This document shows, one piece after another, positions 25,028 to 33,873 of a stretch of 47,034 nt of DNA. The position numbers and the translations under genes were made by a program. Origin of the DNA: Klebsiella pneumoniae (lineage in GTDB: Bacteria > Myxococcota_A > UBA796 > SXON01); assembly GCA_945862325.1 (NCBI GenBank), contig CAMAXZ010000031.1, forward strand, positions 1 to 47,034. The letters are read 5' to 3'. The notes beneath the pieces were generated by a model. It worked only from the letters and a program-made list of their open reading frames with translations, had not been told where the DNA came from and did no database searches. Position 1 is the first letter of the stretch. Each line of letters opens with the position of its first letter.

Positions 25028-26331
25028 TCGTACCGGAGCCCCTCGACCGGCGGGAGCGCTGCGGCGCGGCTCGCGGGGTACAGCGTGGCCAGGAAACACG
25101 CCACCAGCGTGCCGATGACCGTGAGGACCACCGTGCCCGGCTCGACCACGACCGGGAGCGAGCTCAGTGAGTACACGTTGCGGTCCAAGGGGAATTCGTA
25201 CCGTTCCAGGAAAGCGCAGGCGGCTAACCCGAGCACGGTCCCGAGGCTTGTCCCGATGGCGCCGACGATCATGCCCTCCATGACGAACACGAGGCGAATC
25301 GCCGCGGCGGAGGCTCCCATCGCCTTCAGGATGCTGATCTCTCGGGCGCGGGTGATCACCATCACGATCAGGTTGGTGACGATGCCGACCCCCGCCACGG
25401 TGACGATCTGGCCCATGATCAGGGCCATCACGTACTTCTCGAGCTTCAGCGCGGCGAACAGGCCCTCGTTCATCTCGAACCAGGTGCGCCCGAAGAACGG
25501 GAACTCGAGCGTACGCTCGATCTCGGTCTTCACGAGGCCCGCCTCGTAGAGCTGCTCGGGGTCGACCACCACCTCCACGCCCGTCACATCGCCTTCCTTC
25601 CACCCCAAGAACGCGCGAGCGTCGGGAATCGTGACCCAGCTCCACTTCGCGTCGTACTCGTGGAACCCCGTCTCGACGATGCCGGCGACCCGGAACACCT
25701 TCGTGGTCGGCATCGGCACCCCGAAAGGCCCGTAGCCGCCGCCGATCGGGTTGATGAGGAACACGCGGTCGCCCGGGTAAACCTTCAGCGTGCCCGCGAG
25801 ACCCTCGCCGAGCAGGATGCCGGGAAAGGCCTCCGTGTCGTCCGCGGCCTGCGCGGGCCCGCGCGCCGGCGTGGCGAGGTCCGCCACGATGCGATCCTGC
25901 GCCTCTGGACTCGGTTGGCCCCCCTCCGGGCCCACCAGGATGTCGCGCGCCACCGCGAGCACGTTCCGGCTGCGCACCGGGTCGATGCCCTTCATGATCG
26001 CGCCCGCCGTGGCGTAGTTCGAGCGGATCATCACCTCGTAGTAGACCATCGGCGCGGCCGCGACGACGCCGGGCACGGACTCGACCTTGCGGGTCACCGC
26101 GTCGCCGTCGGCGATGACCCCACCGTGCTCGAGCACGATGATGTGCGCGCTGTTGCGCAGGATCTTCGTGCGGAGATCGACCTCGAAGCCCTCCATCACG
26201 CTCAGGACGATGATGAGCGCCTGCACGCCGATGGTGATGCCCGCGACCGACAGCACCGCGATCATGCTGATGCCGACGTCCTGTCTGCGGGACCTCAGGT
26301 GTGACCACGCGATGAGGAAAGGGAAGGTCAC
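25024..26331 (-). CDS. lolC: Lipoprotein-releasing system permease, LolC/LolE type
   Basis: 435 residues from the GTG at 26331, overlapping the lysS stop (GTGA). It has the FtsX/MacB topology: one N-terminal membrane helix (about 20-45), a periplasmic domain of some 230 residues, then three helices (about 285-315, 335-365, 390-420). The opening FLIAWSHLRSRR, SVAGITIGVQALIIVLSVMEGF and ITRAREISILKAMGAS are typical of LolC/E. It pairs with the LolD encoded next. Only one permease gene is present, so a homodimer or a distant partner is implied, as seen in several proteobacterial lineages outside the enterics. Whether it is LolC, E or F is not decided here. Confidence 0.93.
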   Translation of the reverse strand: MTFPFLIAWSHLRSRRQDVGISMIAVLSVAGITIGVQALIIVLSVMEGFEVDLRTKILRNSAHIIVLEHGGVIADGDAVTRKVESVPGVVAAAPMVYYEVMIRSNYATAGAIMKGIDPVRSRNVLAVARDILVGPEGGQPSPEAQDRIVADLATPARGPAQAADDTEAFPGILLGEGLAGTLKVYPGDRVFLINPIGGGYGPFGVPMPTTKVFRVAGIVETGFHEYDAKWSWVTIPDARAFLGWKEGDVTGVEVVVDPEQLYEAGLVKTEIERTLEFPFFGRTWFEMNEGLFAALKLEKYVMALIMGQIVTVAGVGIVTNLIVMVITRAREISILKAMGASAAAIRLVFVMEGMIVGAIGTSLGTVLGLAACAFLERYEFPLDRNVYSLSSLPVVVEPGTVVLTVIGTLVACFLATLYPASRAAALPPVEGLRYE

Positions 26332-27812
26332 GTCGCGGACCGCGGGCGGAGCGTCGGAAAGAGGATGACGTCGCGGATCGTCGCGGAGTCCGTGAGGAAC
26401 ATCACGAGGCGATCGATGCCGATGCCCTCTCCCGCGGTCGGCGGGAGCCCGTAGGTGAGCGCCGTGACGTAGTCTTCGTCGAAGTACATCGCCTCGGCGT
26501 CGCCCGCGGTCCGGAGCCGGGCCTGCGCCTCGAAGCGCGCGGCCTGATCCACGGGGTCGTTCAGCTCGTTGAAGCCGTTGGCGAGCTCCCTCCCCGCGAC
26601 GAACAGCTCGAACCGATCGCACACGTCCGGGTCGAGGTCGTTGCGCCGCGCGAGCGGGCTGAGCTCCGTCGGGAAGTGGGTCACGAAGGTCGGCTGGATG
26701 AGGGAGCGCTCGATGAGCGCGTCGAACACGAGCTCCCAGCAGCGGCCCAGGGTGCTCGGAAAGGTGGCGGGGTCGACGCCCGGGAGGCGCGCGACCATGG
26801 CGGAGGTGACCGCCGCCCGGTCTTTCGTGGTCGACACCGGGATGCCGAGGGCCTCGGCCACGAGCTCGTCGTAGCGGGCGCGCCGGAACTGGCCTCCGAA
26901 CTGGATCGTGTGGCCTTGGTAGGCGACGGAGTCGCCGCCGCAGACCTCGTGGACCAGCCCAGAGAGCAGCTGCTCCGTCAGCGACACGAGGTCCTCCCAG
27001 GTGGCGTACGCCTGGTAGAACTCCAGCATCGTGAACTCGGGGTTGTGCGTCGCGTCGATGCCTTCGTTCCGGAAATTCCGGTTGATCTCGAACACGCGCT
27101 CGAAGCCGCCCACGACGAGGCGCTTGAGGTACAGCTCCGGCGCGACGCGGAGGTAGAGGTCGACGTCGAGCGCGTTGTGGTGCGTGACGAACGGGCGCGC
27201 CGTCGCGCCGCCGGGGATGCCGTGCATCATCGGCGTCTCGACCTCGAGGTAGTCGCGCGCCTCGAAGAAGTTTCGGATGTACCGTACGATCTTCGACCGG
27301 CGCACGAACGTCTCGCGCGTCTGGTCGTTGACGAAGAGGTCGAGGTAGCGCTGACGCTGGCGCACCTCCGGGTCGTTGACGCCGTGCCACTTGTCCGGGA
27401 GCGACCGGATGCACTTCGTGAGCAGGCGCAGCTCGGTCGCCAGGAGCGTGAGCTCGCCGGTGCGTGTGACCATCAGCGTGCCGACGACCCCGACGATGTC
27501 GCCCAGGTCGAGCTTCTTCCAGAGGGCGTACGCGTCGTCGCCCACGACGTCGCGGCGCACGTGGATCTGCATGCGCCCGGCGCGATCGAGCACCCGACCG
27601 AACCCGGCCTTGCCCATGTCGTTCTTGAACAGCAGGCGCCCGCCGAAGGAGTACGCGCCGAGCGCGGCGAGGGCCTCCGGCGCCACGCCCTCGGCGGCCG
27701 CGCGGAGCTCGCCGGACGTGTGACGGACCACGAAGCCCGTCGGGTAGGACGGCACACCTTCGGCCGCGAGCGCGCGCACTTTTTCCAGACGATCGGGGTC
27801 GAACTCGTACAT
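26328..27812 (-). CDS. lysS: Lysyl-tRNA synthetase, class II
   Basis: About 494 residues from the ATG at 27812; a GTG at 27830 would add six. The N-terminal OB-fold anticodon-binding domain (about 55-145: GRLLFKNDMGKAGFGRV) is followed by the class II catalytic core, with motif 1 (FFEARDYLEVETPMM), motif 2 (FRNEGIDATHNPEFTMLE) and motif 3 (GEGIGIDRLVMFLTD). It charges tRNA-Lys in the cytosol. It stands between prfB and lolC, a fusion of translation and envelope genes in one run also seen in other delta-proteobacteria. Its stop overlaps the lolC start. Confidence 0.97.
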   Translation of the reverse strand: MYEFDPDRLEKVRALAAEGVPSYPTGFVVRHTSGELRAAAEGVAPEALAALGAYSFGGRLLFKNDMGKAGFGRVLDRAGRMQIHVRRDVVGDDAYALWKKLDLGDIVGVVGTLMVTRTGELTLLATELRLLTKCIRSLPDKWHGVNDPEVRQRQRYLDLFVNDQTRETFVRRSKIVRYIRNFFEARDYLEVETPMMHGIPGGATARPFVTHHNALDVDLYLRVAPELYLKRLVVGGFERVFEINRNFRNEGIDATHNPEFTMLEFYQAYATWEDLVSLTEQLLSGLVHEVCGGDSVAYQGHTIQFGGQFRRARYDELVAEALGIPVSTTKDRAAVTSAMVARLPGVDPATFPSTLGRCWELVFDALIERSLIQPTFVTHFPTELSPLARRNDLDPDVCDRFELFVAGRELANGFNELNDPVDQAARFEAQARLRTAGDAEAMYFDEDYVTALTYGLPPTAGEGIGIDRLVMFLTDSATIRDVILFPTLRPRSAT

Positions 27813-27840
27813 GACCCGGACGGCTATCACGCCGCGCGCG

Positions 27841-28975
27841 TCACTCCGAGACGGCGTCGCCGCTCTTCAGCGTCCCCGCGGCGCGCTGGGCCAGCCACGC
27901 CTCGATGAACGAGGCGATGCGCCCGTCGAGGAACGCGTCGGTGTCGCCCGTCTCCATGCCGGTCCGCACGTCCTTCACGAGGCGGTACGGATGGATGACG
28001 TAGTTCCGAATCTGGCTCCCCCACTCGATCTTCTTCTTGGTCGCGTTCTGCGCGTCGACCGCGGCCTGCCGCCGATCGAGCTCCTGCTGGTACAGGCGCG
28101 CCCGCAACATCTTCATGGCGCTCGCCTTGTTCTTGTGCTGCGACCGCTCGCTTTGACACTTCACGACGATGCCGCTCGGCATGTGGGTGATGCGCACCGC
28201 GGAGTCGGTCATGTTCACGTGCTGACCGCCCGCGCCGCCCGAGCGCATGGTGTCGATGTGGAGATCCTTCTCGTCGATGACCACCTCGAAGCTGTCGTCG
28301 ACGTCGGGGTACGCGCCGACTGACGCGAAGCTCGTCTGCCGACGGGCGTTCGCGTCGAACGGGGAGATCCGGACGAGGCGGTGGACGCCGATCTCGCCCT
28401 TCAGCCAACCGTAGGCGTACTCGCCCTTGATCTCGATCGTGCACGACTTGATGCCCGCGTCCTCCGAGGGGTGCTCGTCGATGACGTTGGCCTTGAACCC
28501 CATGCGGTCCGCGAAGCGGAGGTACATCCGCTTGAGCATCTCGGCCCAGTCGGACGCGTCCGTGCCGCCCGCGCCGGAGTTGATCTCCAGGACGGCGTCG
28601 GCGGAGTCGCCCTCGTCCGCGAACAGGCGCTGGATCTCGAGGTTGCGCACGTCGTCTTCGAGCGCGTGGAGGATGTCCACGCCCTCCCTCTCGATGTCCG
28701 CGTCCTGGGCCTCGTCCGCCAGCTCGAGGAGGGTCTCCGCGTCCTCGAGGCGCCGGCGCGCCGCGATCCACGTGTTCACGACCTTCTCGAGCTGCGCCTT
28801 GTCGCGGAGGATCTCCCGCGCGCGCTTGGCGTCGTTCCAGAACTCGGAGTGCCCGGCCTGCCGTTCGAGGTCCTCGATTCGGAGCTGACGTGTCTCTACG
28901 TCAAAGATGCCCCCGGAGCGCGTCGACGCGCGCTCGCAGGGACGAGAGGAGGGTGTTGACGTCCAGGGTGGCCAT
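27841..28975 (-). CDS. prfB: Peptide chain release factor 2, with programmed +1 frameshift
   Basis: The complete protein is about 377 residues read in two frames. The first 24 codons run from the ATG at 28975 (MATLDVNTLLSSLRARVDAL...) to an in-frame TGA at 28903-28901. Reading continues in the +1 frame from GAC at 28902-28900 to the stop at 27841. With this join, the stop-codon-reading tripeptide Ser-Pro-Phe falls at 204-206 and the catalytic GGQ at 249-251, within one residue of E. coli RF2 (205-207 and 250-252). RF2 releases peptides at UGA and UAA, so low RF2 favours the shift and autoregulates its level. A caller requiring an open frame would start at 28779 and miss 65 residues. It is 15 bases after ybeY. 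Confidence 0.96.
28895..28915 (-). promoter_or_regulatory. prfB programmed frameshift site
   Basis: On the minus strand the sequence reads GGGGGCATCTTTGACG. The heptamer CTT-TGA-C is identical to the E. coli prfB slippery site, and the G-run three bases before CTT sits where the stimulating Shine-Dalgarno-like AGGGGG lies in E. coli. The zero-frame stop is TGA at 28903-28901, and the shift skips the T at 28903. Confidence 0.93.
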
Positions 28976-28990
28976 GATGCGGGTGCGCTA

Positions 28991-29461
28991 TCAAGGATCC
29001 GCGGGCCCGGCCCGGTCGACGAGGCCCGTGATGCCCTCGCCGAGCGCGCGCAGGAGCTCGGCCTCCTTGGCGCGCATGGTCGCCGCGGCGTCGGGCTCGA
29101 GGTGGTCGTGCCCGAGGAGGTGCAGCAAGCCGTGCACGAGGAGCACCCGAAGCTCGCCGTCGAGGGTGTGGCCGTGCTCCGCGGCCTGACGGGCAGCGGT
29201 GTCGACGGAGATGACGATGTCTCCGAGGACGTCGGTGTTCAACCCGGCGTCTTCGCCCTCGCCCATCGCGAAGCTCAGCACGTCCGTGGGCTCGTCCTTG
29301 CCGCGCCACTGGAGGTTCAAGCCGCGGATGAAGGCGTCGTCGCACAGGAGGAGCGAGAGCTCCGCATCCGGGAGCCCGACGACCTTGAGGAGCCGACGCG
29401 CGTCGGCGGACACGGCCCGCGCCGGCGTACGCACGCCCTCCTTGCTCACCGAAACCGGCAT
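28991..29461 (-). CDS. ybeY: Endoribonuclease / rRNA maturation factor YbeY
   Basis: 156 residues from the ATG at 29461, one base after the preceding stop. It takes part in 16S rRNA 3'-end processing and ribosome quality control. The zinc site is visible in LLVHGLLHLLGHDH, the H-x3-H-x5-H pattern of the family. The segments LNLQWRGKDEPTDVLSFAMG and GDIVISVDTAARQA are diagnostic. The N-terminal 25 residues are a little longer than usual. It follows the HD phosphodiesterase and PhoH genes, the conserved phoH-pgpH-ybeY order found in many bacteria. Confidence 0.95.
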   Translation of the reverse strand: MPVSVSKEGVRTPARAVSADARRLLKVVGLPDAELSLLLCDDAFIRGLNLQWRGKDEPTDVLSFAMGEGEDAGLNTDVLGDIVISVDTAARQAAEHGHTLDGELRVLLVHGLLHLLGHDHLEPDAAATMRAKEAELLRALGEGITGLVDRAGPADP

Positions 29462-29462
29462 C

Positions 29463-31871
29463 TCAGGCCTCGTCGACCGGGTTGCGCTCGTCGGCCGACG
29501 GGCTCGGACGGAGCGGGTTGAGGATCTCCAGGGTGATCGCGCCCTGGCGCGGGATCGGCGGCAGGCGGGCGCCGGTGCGCGCCGCGCCGGCCTCGGCGCG
29601 CGTGCCGGAGCTGATGTCGCGGGTCGAGGGGTACTCGATGCGGTGGTGGTAGATGCCCTGGATGACATTGGTGAACGTGTCCGCGATGACGTAGAGCTCC
29701 TTGAGGGTGAGCGGGCACTCCTCGAGCTGGCCGTCGTTCATCACGCCGTTCACGATCTGCTGGATCATCGCCCGGATCCGCTCTTCGCTCGGCTCGCGGA
29801 TCGTGCGGCACGCGGCCTCGACCTTGTCGGCGAGCATGATGATGCCCGCCTCGCGCGTGTCCGGCTTCGGACCAGGGTACCGGAACGGCGCGTCGTCCAC
29901 CGCGTCCGGGTCGAGCCCGTCCTGCGCGGCCTGCTCGCGCGCCCGCGCGTAGAAGTAGTGGATGATCCCCGTTCCGTGGTGCATGTAGATGTTGTCGACG
30001 ATCGGGCGTGGGAGCCGGTGTTGGCGCGCCAGGGCGCCGCCGTCGCGCACGTGGTTGATGATGAGCGCGGCGGACGCCTCGGGTGAGAGGCGGTCGTGGC
30101 GGTTCGGGCCCTCGCGTTGGTTCTCGATGAAGTACTGCGGCTTGAGCCCCTTCCCGATGTCGTGGAAGTAGCAGGCGACGCGCGCGAGCAGGGCGTTGGC
30201 GCCGATCGACTCGCACGCGGCCTCGCTGAGCGACCCGACGATCACGCTGTGATGATAGGTACCTGGGGCACGAAGCATCAACTGACGCAACAAGGGGTGG
30301 TTGAGGCTCGCGAGCTCGAGGAGCTTGTAGTCGGTCGTGAAGCCGAAGAGCTCGAACGCCGGGGTGAACCCGAGCGCCACCACCGCGTTCAGGAGCCCCG
30401 CCAGCAGCGCCACCACGACGGAGCCCGCGGCCGTGCCGACGTCCAGCCCGACACCGCCGCCCGGCGCCCCGACCTGCACCGCCGCGAACAGGGCGGTCAC
30501 GAGGCCGCCGGCGAGCCCGCCCTGGACCCCGGCGCGGATCGCGGCGAGCCGCTCGCGCGCCTGGCCGACGCCCCGCGTCGCGACGAAGGTCGTGACCAGG
30601 TGGTAGACCACGAGGGACACGCCCTGGTCGAAGGAGACCGAGCACAACACGCTCGCGACGAGCGCCCACACGAGCGCGCTCTCCGAGTTCACGAGGGTGC
30701 GCACGAGCATCGCGCCGCCTGCCACCGGAACGAGCAGGCCGAGCGCGCTGCGGTCCAGGGGGGGCGGAAGATCGAGGGCGGACCCGACCTCCGACAGGAC
30801 GCGGGAGGCGAGCAGGACGAGCGCGAGCGCGAACCACATCGCCTCGCGCTCGCGCGCGCGGCCCGCGAACTTGCGGATGGTGGACTGGGCGAAGAGCGCG
30901 ATGCTCCCGACGATCAACCCGACCAGGGCGGCCCAGGCCGCGAACGTGCTGGCGCGGCCGACGTCGCTGTCGAGCGCGCGCATGGCGGCCACGGCGCCGG
31001 CCTGCCCGGGCGTGACCACGTCCCCGGCGCGCACGATGCGCGTGCCACGCTGGATCGTGTGCTGGACCGCGCCCACCCCCTCCCGCGCCGCGGCTCGCCG
31101 CGCGAGGGTCGTCGCCTCGTCGTACCGCACGTTCGGGGTGACGAGCGCCCGCGCGACGGCGGCGGCCGCGTTCACCAGCCGGGGGTCCGCGGCGCCCTGA
31201 AAACGTTCGACGACCCGCAGCGAGATGGCCTGGCGGGCCTCCTCTTCGGTGCGGAGCAGCGAGACGTCGTCGATGACCGCCTCGTCTCGCCCGGACCCGA
31301 GCACGCTGACGAGGGTCAGCGGGCGGCCTGCGGGCGGCAGCGACGCGCGATCCGCGATGACGTGGCGGCGCATCCCGGCGCCGAGCAGCTCCACCACGAG
31401 GTCCTCCGCCGCGCGGTCCCACCCGGCGGCCGTCAGGACCTCCAGGTCGCGGTCGTCGAGCGACACCTCGAGCGCCGCGCTCACCGCGGCGCGGGCGTCG
31501 ACCGGCGGCGCCGCTGGGTCCACCGGGGTCGGGACGGGGGTGGCGGCGGCGCGCCCGAGCTCGAACGCGTGCGCCACGCGCGACTCCAGTCGGCGGGCGA
31601 GCGCGAGATCCGCCTCGAACACGGGGAGCACCTGCGCCTCCGCGGCCGCGGCACGCTCGGCGGTGGTCGCCGTGTCGACCCAGGTGAACGAGATCGTGGC
31701 GCGAATGTCGGACGTCGCGACCTCCCCCGCGGCGACGGTCGGCGCCGGGAGCGCCACCACGCGGGTCAGCAGCGCGGCGCACACGATGCACCCGACCACG
31801 AACACCAACACGCGCCGGATCGCGGCCTCCGGGGCGAACGCCTCCCGGAGTCGCTCAGCGAGCCCCGTCAT
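29463..31871 (-). CDS. pgpH: 7TM-HD family c-di-AMP phosphodiesterase, PgpH-like
   Basis: About 802 residues from the ATG at 31871 (GAGAGGG upstream); a GTG at 31877 is an alternative. It opens with one membrane helix (20-42), followed by a large extracytoplasmic domain (about 45-305), a cluster of some seven helices (310-505), and a C-terminal cytoplasmic HD domain with YHHSVIVGSLSEAA (His540/541) and FHDIGKG (His570-Asp571). Lysines and histidines further on (NHVRDG, YMHHGTGI, LADKVEAA) complete the metal site. PgpH hydrolyses the second messenger c-di-AMP in Listeria. Here the activity is inferred from domain identity. Its start overlaps the phoH stop by 17 bases. Confidence 0.92.
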   Translation of the reverse strand: MTGLAERLREAFAPEAAIRRVLVFVVGCIVCAALLTRVVALPAPTVAAGEVATSDIRATISFTWVDTATTAERAAAAEAQVLPVFEADLALARRLESRVAHAFELGRAAATPVPTPVDPAAPPVDARAAVSAALEVSLDDRDLEVLTAAGWDRAAEDLVVELLGAGMRRHVIADRASLPPAGRPLTLVSVLGSGRDEAVIDDVSLLRTEEEARQAISLRVVERFQGAADPRLVNAAAAVARALVTPNVRYDEATTLARRAAAREGVGAVQHTIQRGTRIVRAGDVVTPGQAGAVAAMRALDSDVGRASTFAAWAALVGLIVGSIALFAQSTIRKFAGRAREREAMWFALALVLLASRVLSEVGSALDLPPPLDRSALGLLVPVAGGAMLVRTLVNSESALVWALVASVLCSVSFDQGVSLVVYHLVTTFVATRGVGQARERLAAIRAGVQGGLAGGLVTALFAAVQVGAPGGGVGLDVGTAAGSVVVALLAGLLNAVVALGFTPAFELFGFTTDYKLLELASLNHPLLRQLMLRAPGTYHHSVIVGSLSEAACESIGANALLARVACYFHDIGKGLKPQYFIENQREGPNRHDRLSPEASAALIINHVRDGGALARQHRLPRPIVDNIYMHHGTGIIHYFYARAREQAAQDGLDPDAVDDAPFRYPGPKPDTREAGIIMLADKVEAACRTIREPSEERIRAMIQQIVNGVMNDGQLEECPLTLKELYVIADTFTNVIQGIYHHRIEYPSTRDISSGTRAEAGAARTGARLPPIPRQGAITLEILNPLRPSPSADERNPVDEA

Positions 31872-32874
31872 CCCCACCCTCTCGGGCCCGACGCGCTTCT
31901 TCGCGGCGCGCCTCGTCGCGCTCGTAGGCGCGGACGATGTCGCCGACGAGCGGGTGCCGCACGACGTCGGCGTCGGTGAACGTCACGATGGCGACCCGAT
32001 CGAGGCCGTCGCACACGCGGACGGCGTCCGCGAGCCCCGAGCGCGTGTGGCGCGGCAGGTCGACCTGGGTGAGGTCGCCGGTGACCGCCGCCCGCGAGTC
32101 GTTGCCGAGCCGGGTCAGGAACATCTTCATCTGCTCCGGCGTGGCGTTCTGCGCCTCGTCGAGGATGATGAAGCTGTGGTTGAGCGTGCGCCCGCGCATG
32201 AACGCGAGCGGCGCGACCTCGATGATGCCCTTCTGGATCAGGCGAAGGGCGCGCTCTTCTTCGACCATGTCGTGGAGGGCGTCGTAGAGGGGGCGCAGGT
32301 ACGGGTTGACCTTCTCGGCGAGGTCGCCAGGGAGGAAGCCCAGCTTCTCCCCCGCTTCGACCGCCGGCCGGCACAGGACGATGCGACGGACCTCGTCGCG
32401 GAGCAGGGCCGCGACCGCGACCGCCATCGCGAGGTACGTCTTGCCCGTGCCCGCCGGGCCGATGCCGAACACGAGGTCGTTGTCGACGAACGACGCCACG
32501 TAGTCGCGCTGGCGGGGCGTCCGCGGCTGGATCGCCCGGCGGCGCACGCCGGTGAGCACGGTCTGCCCTCGATAATCGAGGAGCTGCGCGTTCGGTTCGG
32601 TGCGGAGGAGGCGACACGCCTGATCGACGTCGATCGTGGTGATCGGCGTGCCGGAGGCGGTCAGCAGGTAGAGCTGCTCGAGCACGCGCGCCGCGAGCTC
32701 GACCGCCGCGACGGGGCCCGTGACCCGCACCTGCGCCCCCCGCTGCGACACCCTCGCGCCGGTGAGCTTGGCGATGATCTGGAGGTTCTTCCCGAGCTCC
32801 CCAGAGAGCTCGCGCAGCCGATCGGCGTCGTTGTGGTCCAGAACCCGCTCGATCGTCGCCGCCTCGTCCGTCAC
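31855..32874 (-). CDS. phoH: PhoH-family ATPase (YbeZ type)
   Basis: 339 residues from the GTG at 32874. An N-terminal KH-like region (about 20-75: NLQIIAKLTGARVSQRGAQV) precedes the PhoH P-loop ATPase, with Walker A GPAGTGKT (139-146) and Walker B SFIILDEAQN followed by ATPEQMKMFLTRLG. PhoH/YbeZ is an RNA-linked ATPase that works with YbeY. Its gene begins the long minus-strand run and diverges from the alanine-dehydrogenase-like gene. The inverted repeat at 32899-32917 lies in the shared promoter gap. The Arg/Glu-rich C-terminal tail overlaps the pgpH start. Confidence 0.94.
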   Translation of the reverse strand: MTDEAATIERVLDHNDADRLRELSGELGKNLQIIAKLTGARVSQRGAQVRVTGPVAAVELAARVLEQLYLLTASGTPITTIDVDQACRLLRTEPNAQLLDYRGQTVLTGVRRRAIQPRTPRQRDYVASFVDNDLVFGIGPAGTGKTYLAMAVAVAALLRDEVRRIVLCRPAVEAGEKLGFLPGDLAEKVNPYLRPLYDALHDMVEEERALRLIQKGIIEVAPLAFMRGRTLNHSFIILDEAQNATPEQMKMFLTRLGNDSRAAVTGDLTQVDLPRHTRSGLADAVRVCDGLDRVAIVTFTDADVVRHPLVGDIVRAYERDEARREEARRAREGGDDGAR

Positions 32875-32898
32875 GCGTCGTTCGCCCCGTCGTCGGAC

Positions 32899-32917
32899 GC
32901 TAACCCACCCGGTTAGC
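32899..32917. promoter_or_regulatory. Inverted repeat in the divergent phoH / dehydrogenase promoter
   Basis: GCTAACC at 32899-32905 and GGTTAGC at 32911-32917 form a perfect 7+7 inverted repeat with a 5-base spacer. The whole divergent gap is only 51 bases (32875-32925), so a protein bound here could control both directions. It is 8 bases before the dehydrogenase ATG, which would place it over a transcription or translation start. Confidence 0.5.
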
Positions 32918-32925
32918 CGACACCG

Positions 32926-33870
32926 ATGCGGATCAGCGTGGCGAAGGAGTCGTATACGTCCGAGGGCCGCGTCGCCGCCGCGCCGTCCGCCGTCCGGAGC
33001 CTCACGACCCGCGGCGCGGCGGTCCTCGTCGAGCAGGGCGCGGGCTCCGCGAGCGGCTGGCCCGACGACAGCTACATCCGCGCGGGCGCCGAGATCTGCC
33101 CCACCCCGGAGGAGCTCTACGGGCGCGCCGACCTCGTGTGGAAGGTGATGCCCCCCTCCCCGCACGAAGCCCGCCTCGTGCGGGAAGACTGTCGCGTGTA
33201 TTGCCTCGGCCACGCGCTCCCGCCCGACCGCGCGGGCGCCGTCTCGCGGCGGGTCGCGCTCGACGCCCATCCGGCGGTGCGGGCGGCGATGGGGAGCATC
33301 GCGGGCCGGATCGCCGTCCACGCCGCGAGCCACGCCCTCCAACGCCAGAACGGCGGCCGCGGGCTCCTGCTCGGCGGCGTCGTCGGGGTCGAGCCGGCGG
33401 AGGTGGTGGTCATCGGCGCGGGCGACGCCGGCCGGGCCGCCGTGGCCGCGTCGCTCGGCGTAGGCGCGTCGGTGCGCGTCCTCGACGTGGACCTCGCGCA
33501 GCTGCAGGCCCTCCACCAGAGCCTTCCGGGCGCGCGCACCCTCGTGGCGACCCCCGCGGCCATCGAGCGCGCCCTCGCCGTGGCGGACGTCGTCATCGCG
33601 TGCGTGCGCGACGCGTCCGGGGTGGCCCCGCGCGTCGCCAGTCGCGACCACCTGAGCCTCATGGCGCGCGGCGCCGTCGTGGTCGACCTGTCGATCACCG
33701 ACGGCGGGGCGTTCGAGAGCACGCCGATCACCGACCTCGATTCGCCGTTCCACGACGTCGAGGGCGTCGTGTTCGTGGGGGTGCCGAACTTCGCCGGGGC
33801 GGTGCCGCGCACGTCGAGCGTCGCGTTGAGCGCCGCGGCGCTCCCGATGATCGAAGCCGCGCTCGACTGA
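32926..33870 (+). CDS. Short alanine dehydrogenase / transhydrogenase-alpha-like oxidoreductase
   Basis: 314 residues, against about 370 for alanine dehydrogenase. The N-terminal substrate domain keeps the residues that matter in that enzyme: Arg15 (EGRVAAAPS), Lys73 (LVWKVMPP) and His96 (CLGHAL). The nucleotide domain has GRGLLLGGVVGVEPAEVVVIGAGDAG, with GAGDAG at 164-169 and acidic Asp187 at the next strand, suggesting NAD(H). The segment between His96 and the nucleotide domain is about 50 residues shorter than usual and lacks the AYETV strand of the family. It may act on alanine, glyoxylate or another 2-oxo/amino-acid pair; I do not assign a substrate. It diverges from phoH and converges with the repeat-protein gene, with 3 bases between stops. 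Confidence 0.75.
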   Translation: MRISVAKESYTSEGRVAAAPSAVRSLTTRGAAVLVEQGAGSASGWPDDSYIRAGAEICPTPEELYGRADLVWKVMPPSPHEARLVREDCRVYCLGHALPPDRAGAVSRRVALDAHPAVRAAMGSIAGRIAVHAASHALQRQNGGRGLLLGGVVGVEPAEVVVIGAGDAGRAAVAASLGVGASVRVLDVDLAQLQALHQSLPGARTLVATPAAIERALAVADVVIACVRDASGVAPRVASRDHLSLMARGAVVVDLSITDGGAFESTPITDLDSPFHDVEGVVFVGVPNFAGAVPRTSSVALSAAALPMIEAALD

Positions 33871-33873
33871 GCC

